A stretch of 64,000 nucleotides of DNA from the NCBI RefSeq assembly GCF_003265995.1, contig NZ_MVJN01000007.1:1-64000 (forward strand), given 5' to 3'. The notes under the pieces are model-generated. The model was not told the origin of the DNA. It did no database searches and worked only from the letters and a program-made list of their open reading frames with translations. The translations under genes were made by a program, and so were the position numbers. This DNA comes from Legionella quinlivanii. Lineage in GTDB: Bacteria; Pseudomonadota; Gammaproteobacteria; Legionellales; Legionellaceae. Shown here piece by piece: positions 35,922 through 47,185 of the stretch (within the stretch, counting starts at the first letter, position 1; every line of letters begins with the position of its first letter).

Positions 35922-36899
35922 TCATCTCATCCTTTTCGCTAAATCTTTGGCAAAATAAGAAATGATCATATCGGCGCCAGCTCTTTTAATCGCAATCAGG
36001 CTTTCCAGCATTGCCTGTTCTTCATTGATCAATCCCTGGCTTGCTGCGAATTTAAGCATGGAATATTCTCCGCTTACCTGATAGGCACACAGGGGTACCG
36101 CGGGAATGGCCTGTTTTATCTTATAGATAATATCCAGATAATTCATTGCCGGTTTAACCATCAGCATGTCTGCACCTTCTGCCAAATCAAGCTCAGCTTC
36201 TCGCAGCGACTCTTTGCTGTTGGCTGGATCCATTTGATAGGATTTACGATCGCCGAATTGCGGAGCACCTTGAGCGGCTTCCCGAAATGGGCCATAAAAG
36301 CTGGAGCAATATTTTACCGCATAGCTCAATATCGCTTTATCCTGAAACCCGGCGGCGTCGAGTGCGTTTCTGATTGCCATCACCATACCATCCATCATCC
36401 CGCTCGGTGCTATCCAGTCAGCTCCCGCCTGCGCATGACTAACGGCCTGTTGCGCCAGAAGCTCAAGCGTCCGGTCATTATCGACAATGCTATCTCTCAG
36501 CACACCGCAATGGCCATGATCAGTGTATTCGCAGAAACACAGGTCAGTAATAATGAGCATTTCGGGATTAGTCTGGCGGATAATCTGTATGGCTTTTTGA
36601 ATAATTCCCTCAGGCTGCCATGATGAACTGCCTCGCTCATCCTTATGAGCAGGCAAACCAAATAGCAATACCGCCGGAATACCCAAAGATGTGATCTCTT
36701 CAATTTCTTTGGCCAGCGCATTAAGCGGCAGTTGGTATTGACCGGGCATGCTGGGAATTTCACGCACCGCATTTAGTGTTTCACTGATAAATAAGGGATA
36801 AATAAACTGTTCAATGTTCAGTCGAGTTTCCCTTAAAAGTGCGCGGCTTGCCGGGGTTTGTCGCATACGTCTCAATCGCAACGGCAGATTATAAGCCAT
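35922..36899 (-). CDS. hemB: Delta-aminolevulinic acid dehydratase (porphobilinogen synthase)
   Basis: Second dedicated step of tetrapyrrole synthesis: two 5-aminolevulinates condense to porphobilinogen in the cytoplasm. The 325-residue sequence is complete. Active-site lysines lie in YAVKYCSSFYGPFREA and VKPAMNYLDII. The metal-site region TDLCFCEYTDHGHCG keeps three cysteines, suggesting a Zn-type enzyme. The ATG at 36899 is preferred because AAGGAG is 8 bases upstream; an ATG at 36905 overlaps the TamB stop. It ends the mutS-tamA-tamB-hemB row, so it may be expressed with TAM. Confidence 0.95.
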   Translation of the reverse strand: MAYNLPLRLRRMRQTPASRALLRETRLNIEQFIYPLFISETLNAVREIPSMPGQYQLPLNALAKEIEEITSLGIPAVLLFGLPAHKDERGSSSWQPEGIIQKAIQIIRQTNPEMLIITDLCFCEYTDHGHCGVLRDSIVDNDRTLELLAQQAVSHAQAGADWIAPSGMMDGMVMAIRNALDAAGFQDKAILSYAVKYCSSFYGPFREAAQGAPQFGDRKSYQMDPANSKESLREAELDLAEGADMLMVKPAMNYLDIIYKIKQAIPAVPLCAYQVSGEYSMLKFAASQGLINEEQAMLESLIAIKRAGADMIISYFAKDLAKRMR

Positions 36900-36904
36900 A
36901 GTCA

Positions 36905-39847
36905 TTACTCCTTTTGATGAGTGTATAAAAGATCGATACCGCTTCCTGTAGTGCTTGCATCAACCTGTATACTGAAAAATTTGTTCAGCAGATATTTCAG
37001 GGTCAGCACATTGCTGTCTGCCTGGGAAAGACCAACGTTATAACTAAGATACAGCCGCTTGGAAATCGCTTTACCTACCACGAGCGAGGTTGTGTCATTG
37101 ACCTGATTGGTTTGTTTATTATAAGTACTGTTATTGGCTAAATTAAAATCGACACCCAGTTTCTGTTTTAACTGATTCACCAGTTGCAGGCCATTGCTTC
37201 CTGAATCCAGATTCATAGAGGTGATTGCAGCCAAAAGCAATTGCCCGCCCGATTTATTAGCCTGATTGGCAGGGCGGCCAAGCAATAGCATCGACAAAAT
37301 GTCCGCTTGCGAAAGTGTTGCAGGATTTGAAAATAATTTGACCTGCGGCGAGAGCAGCCGCCCGCTCACTTCAATGCCCACCGTAAGTTTATTGCCAAAA
37401 TCGAGGGTTTGTATATTGCTGGGATTAAAATCAAATAATTGATCAGAACCCGCAAACGTTGCGGTAGTGTTGGAAAATTTTCTAACCGCTCTGATATTTA
37501 AGCCCGGGCTATCTATTAAGCCACCGGTAAATAGAAGTTCGCCCTGTTCAATAGTTAAATCCTGTCCATAAGCCTGATATTTACCATTAGTAATGGTTAA
37601 CTCTCCACCGGCATTTAAAGGTCCATCCGGCAATTGCCTGAGGTTGATTGAACCCCGTAAAAATCCATTTAAGCCTTTGACGGCTAACTCGACTTCGTCC
37701 CCCATTTCGACATTGACATTCGCATCAATATGCAGGGGATTATCAGCCGGTTTTTTGTCTTTGAAAACCACATCGCTGCTTAAGGTGACGGTATTATTAA
37801 AAGACTGCGGCTTCAGTGAGGCTTTGGGAATGACGAGCCGCCCATTTAAGGCCAGTGAGGAGGGGGTAAATACAAATTTTAAATGGGGGGATAAATAAAT
37901 GACATATTCCGCTGTGTTCATCACCAGCAGATTCTCGCCATCTAAAGACAACTGACCTTTAACCTCGGGGAAAAAATCGCCGTTACCTGCGATCTTAAGC
38001 GGCTTTTCACCGGCATAGAGGTTACCGGTTACCAGCCAGTGGTTATCCTGGCTCTTTAGTTTGATATCAACAGGGCTTAGGGTTAAACCATTTCGTTTAG
38101 CAACCAGGCTTCCATTTTTCAGATCAATGAGTCCACTTAAGTCCGGTTTGCCAATGCTTCCTTTGATATCCAGATTAGCCAAAAGCTGGCCGCTGGTTCT
38201 GGAAATTTCAGGGCTCATATTGGCAAGGAAATCCAGAGAGTTAATAACCAGACGAACGGAACCTTTGATCGCTTGCTGGTTGATATCCGTTTGGAGGAAA
38301 TTAAATTCTGGCAAATCGATAGCAAGGCGAATCGATTTGTCCGAATCAATATTAAAGTTTCCGCTTGTTCTTAGCCCGCTTTTCGCCAGATTAGCTTCAA
38401 ATTTCCCGCCTTTAAAGACAAGCAACTCCTTCTCGGGGATTTGGTAACTGCCCTGGGCAATCTCGACTAGCAGTTTGCCTTTATGTTCTGTCTCAAAGTT
38501 TCCCTTTGCAGTGATCCGGGTTTTTAAGCCAGCCAGTGAGGGATGTAATAGCACCGGTTCACTTAACGACGCATTCAGTTGCCAGGGTTTATTGGGAAGA
38601 TGTTTTATGAGAATCTGATTATTTCCCAGATTAATTTGTGCTGATTGGGTTTGTTCCTGTGATTTAATGACAGCTTTTAACGCCTGCTGATAGTAGAGGG
38701 CATTGATTTGGCCGTTTAATAATAAATTCTCTAAATTTTCGCCAGAAAATTTCAGATTAGTCTGTAATTCTTTAAGAGGGGAATCGGGTAAAAAATGCTC
38801 GGAAAAACTGGCATTCAGTGATCCCTGTAATCCTGGTTTTCCATTCAGAGAATAGAGGGTTTGCAAATGCAGTTTGCCCTCTCGAGAATTAAAGTCCGTT
38901 GTACCGCTAATGTTGTCCTGATTTGCAATGGCATTAAGCGTCAATTGTCCCTTAAGCGGCTGCGTAAACTGCGCCTGCATTTGCAGGAGCAGATTGGAAA
39001 GCTTGCCTGTTATATGTAACTGGCCTTTAGAAATTTCCAGTTCAGGTTTTTCAAGAGGCCATTTTAACTCAGCCCATTGAAACAGGGCATTGACCTCTGA
39101 AAAATGCTCTATGGTTCCCTGTCCGCTCAATGAACCTGGCTGATTAAGATTTCCTCTCCAGCTATACAGAGATTGATCACCTGCAAACAGAAGCTCACCC
39201 TTGACAGCTTCTGGTGAAATAGAATTCAGACTCAAACGAGCCGCTGCCTGATAGGGAGGCTTGGTTTGCATCCAGGCTTGCAATCCAAGCTGCTGCTGTT
39301 GAAAACCTAAATGCAGCTCATCGAGTAGCCACAAGTCTTTTTTAAGCTGCACACGCAGTTTCAATCCATCTACTTGATGGATTTCATTGTTTAGTGAAAC
39401 CATTAAGCGTTGAACTGTGAGTTTATTGATGAGCAGCTCCACAGGGAGCGAGGGTAAGCTAAAGTCCGCGTGTTCAGACGGCGGATTTTGGCAGTTCACT
39501 GGCTGGCTGCAAGGTACTTGCTTATAATCCAGCCCTTCAACTTGCATAGAGCGAATATTAATACGCCGATGCAGCACATCCTTAAGCCGCCAGTGCAATT
39601 GAAATCCTGTCAGATTAATCTCCTGGCTCTTATCGGTATAATGAAGCTTGTCAATATGAATACGTCCTGCGGCTTCGCCTTTTAAACCTTCAAACTCCAA
39701 GGTTCCAGGAGCAAAATGGCTTGCCGTTTTTACAAGAAGATATAATCCAGGAGTTGTGGTAAGCAGGAAAAGCAGAAGGCTGCTCAATATCACCAGGATC
39801 CAGAGAGTGCTATAAAACAGTTTTCTGAAAATTAGTCTGAACATCAT
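36905..39847 (-). CDS. tamB: TamB, translocation and assembly module inner-membrane component
   Basis: Large bridging protein (980 residues) that spans the periplasm and works with TamA in outer-membrane protein assembly and lipid transport. It has an N-terminal TM anchor (about residues 10-32). A very long region of beta-taco repeats follows, and the C-terminal DUF490 domain ends with NVLTLKYLLNKFFSIQV and a short STTGSGIDLLYTHQKE. It overlaps the tamA stop by 4 bases (ATGA), consistent with translational coupling. Length is at the lower end of the family (E. coli about 1260). Confidence 0.9.
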   Translation of the reverse strand: MMFRLIFRKLFYSTLWILVILSSLLLFLLTTTPGLYLLVKTASHFAPGTLEFEGLKGEAAGRIHIDKLHYTDKSQEINLTGFQLHWRLKDVLHRRINIRSMQVEGLDYKQVPCSQPVNCQNPPSEHADFSLPSLPVELLINKLTVQRLMVSLNNEIHQVDGLKLRVQLKKDLWLLDELHLGFQQQQLGLQAWMQTKPPYQAAARLSLNSISPEAVKGELLFAGDQSLYSWRGNLNQPGSLSGQGTIEHFSEVNALFQWAELKWPLEKPELEISKGQLHITGKLSNLLLQMQAQFTQPLKGQLTLNAIANQDNISGTTDFNSREGKLHLQTLYSLNGKPGLQGSLNASFSEHFLPDSPLKELQTNLKFSGENLENLLLNGQINALYYQQALKAVIKSQEQTQSAQINLGNNQILIKHLPNKPWQLNASLSEPVLLHPSLAGLKTRITAKGNFETEHKGKLLVEIAQGSYQIPEKELLVFKGGKFEANLAKSGLRTSGNFNIDSDKSIRLAIDLPEFNFLQTDINQQAIKGSVRLVINSLDFLANMSPEISRTSGQLLANLDIKGSIGKPDLSGLIDLKNGSLVAKRNGLTLSPVDIKLKSQDNHWLVTGNLYAGEKPLKIAGNGDFFPEVKGQLSLDGENLLVMNTAEYVIYLSPHLKFVFTPSSLALNGRLVIPKASLKPQSFNNTVTLSSDVVFKDKKPADNPLHIDANVNVEMGDEVELAVKGLNGFLRGSINLRQLPDGPLNAGGELTITNGKYQAYGQDLTIEQGELLFTGGLIDSPGLNIRAVRKFSNTTATFAGSDQLFDFNPSNIQTLDFGNKLTVGIEVSGRLLSPQVKLFSNPATLSQADILSMLLLGRPANQANKSGGQLLLAAITSMNLDSGSNGLQLVNQLKQKLGVDFNLANNSTYNKQTNQVNDTTSLVVGKAISKRLYLSYNVGLSQADSNVLTLKYLLNKFFSIQVDASTTGSGIDLLYTHQKE

Positions 39848-41526
39848 AAATCCGGCCCCATATTGATTACCAGACGAGGCTTTTTATCCTTGCGATTAAA
39901 ATGTCCGTCAATAGCCTGAGCCACTCCAATCTTAATCGGGCCAACCGGGGAAACCCACATCAAACCAATCCCCACATCGTTTTGCCAGTCTTTAGAGCTG
40001 GGTTTATACACATCCCCCGTATCAAAAAATCCGGTTAAATACCAATGTTCAAACGTTTCTTTCTGAATTTCCAGGCCACCGTAAGACATAATTTTACCGG
40101 GACCGATGGAATTATAGGTATAGGCTTTTAAATTATCCGCCCCCCCGAGCAGCATGGAGAGAGACAAGGGTAATTCGTTGATATCATCAATCAAAGTGAC
40201 TCCCTGAATAGTATGAAAATAAAAGCGCGTACGCATTTTTTCAATGGTTACAGCGGCTTTGGCATCCAGAGAGGTCTGTGCAAAACTAATTTCTGACAAA
40301 GCCAGTTGACTGGCTCCCAGAACATTAACTGTCACATTATAACCTGTTGGCGAAAACAGCTGATCTTTTTTATTCATCCAGCTCAGGCTTGCCTTAGGAT
40401 AGAGAATCAATTTTTCAAACTTGGGGGTGTCATCATAGCTGTAGCGCTCATAAAGACCATTAAGAGACAAAACTCTCTGGAAATGGCTAAGTGTATGCCT
40501 TTGGGCTAAAGATACCTGAGCGGAATTACTATAGCCTGCACTGTAATTGAGATTGGCGACACTGCCAAAAATGTCGTATTCATCAATGAGCGGTTTCTGA
40601 CCGGGAATAATGTACTGCGCCTGCAGGCGGTTCTCATTGACTGAACCCATTGCAATCGCATTGAATTTATGGCCGGATGAATTGACTGGAGTGACATGAT
40701 AGCCCAGGCGTCCGCGAACACCCGTATCGGTACCAAAGCCAAGCCCCACTGAATAATTGACTCGCGGAGCTGGCTGAAGATGAACATTGACAGGAATCAC
40801 TTGTCCATTTTCATTTAAAACGGGTTTGACGATCACATTGCTAAAGTAGCCGCTTCCGGACAGTGCGTTATTTAAAGCGAGTATTTGCTCTGTTGAATAA
40901 GATTGTCCTTGGCTGAAAGGAATATATCGACGCAATACTTCTGGAGAAATATAGCTTGGACTGAATTGGACCTGGCCAAAATAGTATTGCGGCCCGGTAT
41001 TAAAAATCAATTGAATATCCGCAGTATTCTGTTCATTGTCTACCAGCACTTCTGCTTTATCAAAGGAGGCATGCAAATAACCCTGATTCTCGGCGGCGTT
41101 CATCAGAGCTTGTTTGGCTTTTTCATAGTTTTCACTGATAAATGGTTTGCCCGTTTCAAGCCCCAGTTTTTTCAGACTGCGATTTATCAGGTAATTATTA
41201 TTTCCTTCACCGATGACACTAATGGAAACCCTGGAAATTAACAAGCGCGGCCCAGGGTTTACTTTGATTTGCAAATTATTTTTTCTGCGCGTAATCGAAA
41301 TCTGAGGACTGAAATAGCCGTAAGGAGAAACCGCCTGAGCAATTTGAGTAGTTAATTCCTCATCAGTTAGAAATTCAAGTGACTTATTTTCCGAAATTTC
41401 CTGCAGTCGTGATTGAATATTGGCCAATACTTTACCTTTAACACCTGAAATCACAAAGTGCCCGGCATTTTCTGCTGCCATCAAAAGCGGCAGCGACAGG
41501 AAAAGTAGTAGAAGCCTTTTATTCAT
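39844..41526 (-). CDS. tamA: TamA, Omp85-family outer-membrane assembly protein
   Basis: Omp85 barrel that partners TamB. The 560 residues have a signal peptide (about 1-18), three POTRA-type periplasmic domains (residues of about 25-260), and a C-terminal 16-stranded barrel containing the family's GLGFGTDTGVRGRLG and ending VGPIKIGVAQAIDG to INMGPDL (a final F/L residue as usual for barrel recognition). mutS ends 12 bases before it. Order mutS, tamA, tamB is kept tightly on one strand. Confidence 0.9.
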   Translation of the reverse strand: MNKRLLLLFLSLPLLMAAENAGHFVISGVKGKVLANIQSRLQEISENKSLEFLTDEELTTQIAQAVSPYGYFSPQISITRRKNNLQIKVNPGPRLLISRVSISVIGEGNNNYLINRSLKKLGLETGKPFISENYEKAKQALMNAAENQGYLHASFDKAEVLVDNEQNTADIQLIFNTGPQYYFGQVQFSPSYISPEVLRRYIPFSQGQSYSTEQILALNNALSGSGYFSNVIVKPVLNENGQVIPVNVHLQPAPRVNYSVGLGFGTDTGVRGRLGYHVTPVNSSGHKFNAIAMGSVNENRLQAQYIIPGQKPLIDEYDIFGSVANLNYSAGYSNSAQVSLAQRHTLSHFQRVLSLNGLYERYSYDDTPKFEKLILYPKASLSWMNKKDQLFSPTGYNVTVNVLGASQLALSEISFAQTSLDAKAAVTIEKMRTRFYFHTIQGVTLIDDINELPLSLSMLLGGADNLKAYTYNSIGPGKIMSYGGLEIQKETFEHWYLTGFFDTGDVYKPSSKDWQNDVGIGLMWVSPVGPIKIGVAQAIDGHFNRKDKKPRLVINMGPDL

Positions 41527-41538
41527 AATGGAACTGTT

Positions 41539-44103
41539 TCATGGATTAACCCTTTCCTCTGAGGAGAGAGTATGATCATCTTTTAATTGATAAATCAGCT
41601 CCAAAGCCTGTTTCGCGGTCAGATTATCCGGTTCAATTCGCGATAGCCTGTTTAAAATGGAATGCACATATTCAGGCATTGGCGCTGGTTTACTGATTTC
41701 TGTGAACACCGATGGAGGTGTTGCCTGCTGAATTTCATGCAAATGCATTTTAGCGAGTTCCAGCACTTCAACAGGTAGTCCCGCCAACTGAGCAACCTCC
41801 AATCCATAACTTCGATCGGTACAACCATCCTCAATGTGATAGAGGAACACAATTTTTCCTTCGATTAGTTTTACCTGCAAATGCTTATTAATAATACAGG
41901 GGTATTGATCAGGCAGGCTGGTTAATTCAAAATAGTGAGTCGAGAAAAGGGTAAAAGCCTTAATAGTATGGGCCAAATGAACACAAACGGCATAAGCAAG
42001 CGCCATTCCGTCATAAGTACTGGTGCCGCGGCCAATTTCATCAATCAGAACCAGGCTGTTCGCTGTTGCCTGTCTCAGAATATGGGCAGTCTCCGTCATC
42101 TCGACCATGAAAGTTGAGCGTCCTGAAGCCAAGTCATCACTGGCACCAATTCGAGTAAAAATTTTATCAATCAGGCTTAAATGAACTCGAGCTGCCGGTA
42201 CATAGCTCCCAATATGGGCGAGTAGTACAATTAAGGCAGTTTGCCTCATATAAGTGGATTTGCCTCCCATGTTCGGGCCGGTAATCAGCAGCATATTCTT
42301 TTGCGGCTCAAGGGTCAGATCATTGGCGATAAATTGCTCCTGGCGGATGAGTTCAATCACTGGATGACGTCCGGCAACAATGTGAATGCCTTGTTGATCG
42401 ATAAACCCAGGGCAAGTCCAGTTATAGAGGCTGGCTCTATCTGCGAGATTAACCAGAACATCCAACTGACTAATCGCATCTGCGAACTGGCTTAAGGGTT
42501 TAATGTGATCGAGCAGGAGTGCCAGAAGATTCTCATACAGCCATTTTTCCCTGGCCAAGGCTTTAACCTGCGCGGAGAGTACTTTTTCTTCAAAGGTTTT
42601 CAACTCAGGGGTGATATAGCGCTCTACTCCTTTTAGAGTTTGCTTTCTTTGATAGTAATCCGGGGCTTTATCCGATTGATTTCTGGACAATTCAATATAA
42701 TATCCCTGGACTCGATTATAGCCGAATTTCAATGTGGATAAGCCGGTTCGCTGTTTTTCCGCCAACTCAAACTCGTTTAACTTTCCATTTGCGTTCTCGC
42801 TCAAAGCCCTTAATTCATCAAGCTCATCATCAAATCCAGGGGCAATCACCCCGCCGTCTCGAATCAGCATGGGGGGATTATCAATAATGGCCTGCATTAA
42901 CAGGTTCAACAGTTCAGCTTGCGGCGCCAATCCCTGGGTAATCTGCTGAAGCAGGGTAGAGGTATTATTTTGTAAATTGCGGACAAATTCAGGTAGAAGG
43001 CTCAGGCTTTGTCTCAGGTGGACTAAATCGCGAGGTCTGGCCGAGCCCAGGGCTATTCGAGATACAATACGCTCTACATCGCAAATTTGCTTAAGTAGTG
43101 ACTGAAGCGAGGTAATCTGCTGTTTTTCGCTTAATTCACGGATACTGTCCTGTCTTTGGGTAATTGTAGAGAGATTTCTTAAAGGTCGACCCAGCCATCT
43201 TTTCAGAAGACGGCTTCCCATCGGATTAACTGTGTGATCCAGCACGGCCAATAAACTGTTCTCCCGGCCTCCCTGATAATTTTCAAAAAGCTCCAGATGT
43301 TTTTGGGTCGCAGCATCCACATGTAAATAATCTTCATTATTTTCCAGAGTGATTTGTTTTAAATGAGGCAGTGCCTGACGTTGAGTTGTTTTGAGATAAC
43401 TCAAGAGGCAACCGGCTGCAACCAAAGCCAATTGGTAATTTTTTTCGCCAAAAGCATGAAGACTGGCGACTTCAAACTGTTCAGCAAAGAGCTCTTTAGC
43501 TTTATTTAAATCAAAGTCCCAGTGCGGTCGTGGTTTAACGCAGCAATGAGCGGGCAATGAAAGCGAAGTAGATTCCTGTAGCAAATGTTCAGCGGCTTGC
43601 AGGCGGCTAACCGCAGCATACAGCTGCTCTTCATCCTCTGCTTCCAGCAAATGAAAGCGTCCGCCGCTTAGGTCAACCCAGGCAAGCCCATAGCGTTTTG
43701 CCTTTTCATAAATAGCCAGGAGCAGATTGTCGGATTTGGCATCCAGCAGTGCTTCATCGGTTAGAGTGCCTGGCGTAATGATCCGCGTTACCTGACGTTC
43801 AACTGGACCTTTGCTTGTTGCCGGATCGCCAGTCTGTTCGCAAATGGCAACCGATTCGCCTTTCTTCACCAGACGTGCCAGATAATTTTCTACAGCATGA
43901 TAGGGTACGCCGGCCATTGGAATTGGCTTATCCGCCGATTGCCCGCGATGGGTCAGAGTAAGATCGAGCAACTGGGCCGCTCGTCTGGCGTCATCAAAAA
44001 ATAATTCGTAAAAATCACCCATGCGGTAGAACAACAGCATGTCAGGATAATCAGCTTTAATGCGTAAATACTGCTGCATCATTGGAGTGTGTGTTACAGA
44101 CAT
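41539..44103 (-). CDS. mutS: DNA mismatch-repair ATPase MutS
   Basis: Recognises mismatches and recruits MutL. With ATG 44103 it has 854 residues, normal for bacterial MutS. The mismatch-recognition Phe-x-Glu is seen in [12 protein letters not shown]. Further motifs are the Walker [15 protein letters not shown], the signature [16 protein letters not shown], Walker [15 protein letters not shown], and the conserved [10 protein letters not shown]. All domains I-V appear complete. A TTG two codons earlier is not preferred. It heads the row leading into tamA. Confidence 0.96.
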   Translation of the reverse strand: MSVTHTPMMQQYLRIKADYPDMLLFYRMGDFYELFFDDARRAAQLLDLTLTHRGQSADKPIPMAGVPYHAVENYLARLVKKGESVAICEQTGDPATSKGPVERQVTRIITPGTLTDEALLDAKSDNLLLAIYEKAKRYGLAWVDLSGGRFHLLEAEDEEQLYAAVSRLQAAEHLLQESTSLSLPAHCCVKPRPHWDFDLNKAKELFAEQFEVASLHAFGEKNYQLALVAAGCLLSYLKTTQRQALPHLKQITLENNEDYLHVDAATQKHLELFENYQGGRENSLLAVLDHTVNPMGSRLLKRWLGRPLRNLSTITQRQDSIRELSEKQQITSLQSLLKQICDVERIVSRIALGSARPRDLVHLRQSLSLLPEFVRNLQNNTSTLLQQITQGLAPQAELLNLLMQAIIDNPPMLIRDGGVIAPGFDDELDELRALSENANGKLNEFELAEKQRTGLSTLKFGYNRVQGYYIELSRNQSDKAPDYYQRKQTLKGVERYITPELKTFEEKVLSAQVKALAREKWLYENLLALLLDHIKPLSQFADAISQLDVLVNLADRASLYNWTCPGFIDQQGIHIVAGRHPVIELIRQEQFIANDLTLEPQKNMLLITGPNMGGKSTYMRQTALIVLLAHIGSYVPAARVHLSLIDKIFTRIGASDDLASGRSTFMVEMTETAHILRQATANSLVLIDEIGRGTSTYDGMALAYAVCVHLAHTIKAFTLFSTHYFELTSLPDQYPCIINKHLQVKLIEGKIVFLYHIEDGCTDRSYGLEVAQLAGLPVEVLELAKMHLHEIQQATPPSVFTEISKPAPMPEYVHSILNRLSRIEPDNLTAKQALELIYQLKDDHTLSSEERVNP

Positions 44104-44307
44104 GAGCAAAATTCAACAGAAATAAAACTCCCGATTTTAGCAAACTGGCAGAGCCAAGTCAGTAATTTAAGTGCATAAACAAAAGTTAAGCCCGTTATCT
44201 TTTCACCAAGCTTAAGCAGGAGGCCAGAAATATGCATCACCGCTGCTGTGAACAGCACCGGTAAATCATTGCAAAAATTAGTCAAATTATCCAAAAATTA
44301 AATAAAC

Positions 44308-44316
44308 TGATATACT
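44308..44316 (+). promoter_or_regulatory. Extended -10 promoter of the 941/555 gene pair
   Basis: TGATATACT at 44308-44316 is an extended -10 (TGnTATACT). The -35 at the right distance (44288-44293, TATCCA) is poor, as is common for extended -10 promoters. The start codon is 34 bases downstream with GGAGG before it. No PmrA box is seen. Confidence 0.5.
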
Positions 44317-44349
44317 ATTAAGAATGCTATTCACGGAGGAAAAAATAGC

Positions 44350-47175
44350 ATGAAAACCATTAAGGACTATGATCAATTTAAAAATATTCTGCCTTATTCC
44401 AGTGAAATGTTTGGCGTGTATCAGCCGTTGCTGGGGTGGAAATCCAAACGACAGTTAAAACGAATTGAACAGGATATTCAAAAGCAAAATTCTTTTCTTG
44501 TTCAGCAGTTAATTAAGCATTTTTCTAACCAGACAATGATTAGAGATTACAGCTTGAGAAGTTGTGAACTCAGTGACATAGCTATTGATTTAGGCGATTT
44601 TTCAACGTCCGGTCAACTCGCTGTGCAATCATCTGGAATTCTGCAGGAAATTAAAAAAATACTTCAAAAAAAACCGGCGAAAACCGAAGATGAGTGGCAG
44701 GATTTTATTAATAATTATGATTTGAAAAAAATCCTGCATGATACAGTTTATCCTGCTTATAAAGAAGTATTCAGGCAGCAATGCCAGCAATATAGCGAAA
44801 GCAGATCGCTTCGCGGTGAGAATACTGAATCAATGTTCGAACGGGTTAACTTGCTCAAACAGGATTTATACAATAATTTACTCAATACCATGCAAAATGA
44901 ATCGGCAATTGCCCGGGTGATTACCGAGCTGGCAAGTAACCGGGCCATTAAGCCGCTTAACCAGATCTTTTACACAGACATTCATTATAACAGTAAGACT
45001 GCTTTCTGGAATTTGGTTAAAAATTTTACGGATGATTATAAGGACCCTTATTTGACATTCGATCCAAAAAAAGATGTCGATAATGTTAGCCTTTCGCCAC
45101 TGGGGATTGTCCACTTATTCAGACAGTATTTTTTTGAATTTGATACCTTTCTCGGAAGTCCAACAGGTCACGTCTGGCTTGCACCAGGATCAACTGTTGA
45201 ACTGATTGAAATCAGTACGCGAAAAACCATCACCGAAAAATACTATGAAACTGGTTATGAATCCATTACCAAAACAGAAAAATCAACAACTGAACAAGAT
45301 GAAATCAGCACCGCCGTAAAAGAAGATAATAAGAGTGACTTGAAACTAGGATTCACCACTACAGTGAATCAATCCTGGGGCACAGGAAATGCATCGGCTA
45401 CTGCCAGTTTAAATATGGACAGAACACAGCAGACTGCACGAGAAAATACTCATAAAAAAATGCGTGAACAAACGCAGAAACTATCGTCAGAGATCCGCGA
45501 AAACTTTAAGTCAACGTTCAAAACTATTACTGAAGAATCCAGCACATCCAGTAAACGCTATGTATTAGCCAATAATACTCCTGATTTAATTAACTATGAA
45601 CTGCGCCGTAAAATGCGCCAGGTGGGGGTTCAGGTGCAGGATATAGGCAGTTTTCTGTGCTGGGAAACTTTCGTGGATGAGCCAGGAGAAGCCTTGGGAT
45701 TAGCTAATCTGGTTCATATTGCCAAGCCTGCTGATTTAATTCCAAAACCAGTGATTTCAGAAACCATGCCGCCACCGGATAGCTCGGTTAATTTTACGGT
45801 ACCAGCGGTCTGGGATTTTGGCGACAACCGGAAGTGGAATGTGCCGGGATTGGGGTTTGTTCCCTTAACCACTTTTCAGGTGCCTCCACCTCCAGATGGC
45901 TTTGAGTTGTTAAAAGCAAACTATCCGGATGGTTATATTAATATCAAATACATTTCCCATAGCGGTGAGGATTCGGAAAATCAAATTTATGCCTTTCATG
46001 GGAAATTTACGCCTGATTTTTCACAAATCGAAATTGGTGTGATTACCGCTCCGGGGGGATTAGAGTGGGATGAGCGCATTGATTTTGTTGTAGGAGGTAC
46101 CCTGCACTATACCGTGGCTGCCGCAAAGCTTGCTGAAATTAAGGCAGGAAACGATGCTAAGAAGGCAGCAGTTACCCAAATCGAACAACAAAATGCTGAG
46201 GCGACCCGCCAGGCGTTTTTGAATGCCGCCAAAGAACGTATTGAGATGGCCAGCAATATCCAAAAGCGAAAATATGAGGAATTAAGAGAAGAGGAACGCA
46301 TTATTGTGTATCGCCGATTGATTCGTTCGCTGATGACGAATATGCATTATAAAGTGGATACTGAGCCGCGCACCTTGCATGTGTTGTCGGAGTTAATTAA
46401 CTCTATTTTTGATGTCAATAAAATGCTGTATTTTGTAGCACCGGAATGGTGGAAACCACGGAAGAAATCCAGCCAGTTTTTAGGCGTAGGAGATTTTCAG
46501 AGCATTAATGCCGATGCGGTGAACTGGTCAGATAATGTACCTCGGGAGGATAATTACTTAATCACCGATAAAAGCCAGCCGGCACCTATGGGCAGTTCAT
46601 TGGGCTGGCTTTTGCAGCTCGATGGCGACAATATGCGCAATGCTTTTCTGAATGCGCCCTGGGTTAAGGCTGTTATCCCGATTCGGCCTGGAAAGGAGAG
46701 GGCAGCAATTAATTGGTTAAAAAATGTAAATGTTGAGGGCTCGGAGGGGCTGGATGCCTCCTATATGGCTCCACAGTCGGAACTGGATGAGATAAAAACG
46801 AAGCTCTTAGCCCTCGATCCCACTGATGAGGTCGCTGGTCACGCCCAGGTAAGCATCAATGACGCCATTCGTTTTCTATGTACTCAGGTTTCGCAAAAGC
46901 ATGCTGAATCCAATAAGACTGATCATTATCCTAAAGGCGCTGAAATTCATGATGATGACAAGGTATCCGCTACCCCAATTGACAAGGTGTATGAGTATGG
47001 GTTTTATCCCCTCCAGGGTAGTTTTCGCTATGATCCAGCTGATCCTGATCCTAATAATCCGGATAAAAATTTCCAGGTTTTCGATCAATGGGTGGAAATT
47101 TTACCCACCGATCAGGTCGTTCCAGTAAAGGTAACCTATAATCCTTTAACTGGAAGACAGGAGCCGCCGGTTTGA
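44350..47175 (+). CDS. Large protein of unknown family, first gene of an amidase module
   Basis: The 941-residue protein has no signal peptide. In order: a helical N-terminal region (about 1-280); a Ser/Thr-rich stretch with alternating polar residues (about 285-420, including TTTVNQSWGTGNASATASLN) that resembles an amphipathic beta-hairpin; a Pro-rich link (PPPDSSV...PPPPDGFE, about 470-520); a beta-rich part ending near YTVAAAKL (about 595); a long helix (about 600-660); and a C-terminal block with MLYFVAPEWWKPRKK, SSLGWLLQLDGDNMRNAF and AVIPIRPGKERAA. The next gene starts 10 bases after its stop, so they are a pair. I do not recognise the family; delivery of the amidase partner or pore formation are only guesses. 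Confidence 0.8.
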   Translation: MKTIKDYDQFKNILPYSSEMFGVYQPLLGWKSKRQLKRIEQDIQKQNSFLVQQLIKHFSNQTMIRDYSLRSCELSDIAIDLGDFSTSGQLAVQSSGILQEIKKILQKKPAKTEDEWQDFINNYDLKKILHDTVYPAYKEVFRQQCQQYSESRSLRGENTESMFERVNLLKQDLYNNLLNTMQNESAIARVITELASNRAIKPLNQIFYTDIHYNSKTAFWNLVKNFTDDYKDPYLTFDPKKDVDNVSLSPLGIVHLFRQYFFEFDTFLGSPTGHVWLAPGSTVELIEISTRKTITEKYYETGYESITKTEKSTTEQDEISTAVKEDNKSDLKLGFTTTVNQSWGTGNASATASLNMDRTQQTARENTHKKMREQTQKLSSEIRENFKSTFKTITEESSTSSKRYVLANNTPDLINYELRRKMRQVGVQVQDIGSFLCWETFVDEPGEALGLANLVHIAKPADLIPKPVISETMPPPDSSVNFTVPAVWDFGDNRKWNVPGLGFVPLTTFQVPPPPDGFELLKANYPDGYINIKYISHSGEDSENQIYAFHGKFTPDFSQIEIGVITAPGGLEWDERIDFVVGGTLHYTVAAAKLAEIKAGNDAKKAAVTQIEQQNAEATRQAFLNAAKERIEMASNIQKRKYEELREEERIIVYRRLIRSLMTNMHYKVDTEPRTLHVLSELINSIFDVNKMLYFVAPEWWKPRKKSSQFLGVGDFQSINADAVNWSDNVPREDNYLITDKSQPAPMGSSLGWLLQLDGDNMRNAFLNAPWVKAVIPIRPGKERAAINWLKNVNVEGSEGLDASYMAPQSELDEIKTKLLALDPTDEVAGHAQVSINDAIRFLCTQVSQKHAESNKTDHYPKGAEIHDDDKVSATPIDKVYEYGFYPLQGSFRYDPADPDPNNPDKNFQVFDQWVEILPTDQVVPVKVTYNPLTGRQEPPV

Positions 47176-47185
47176 GGATAAAGCA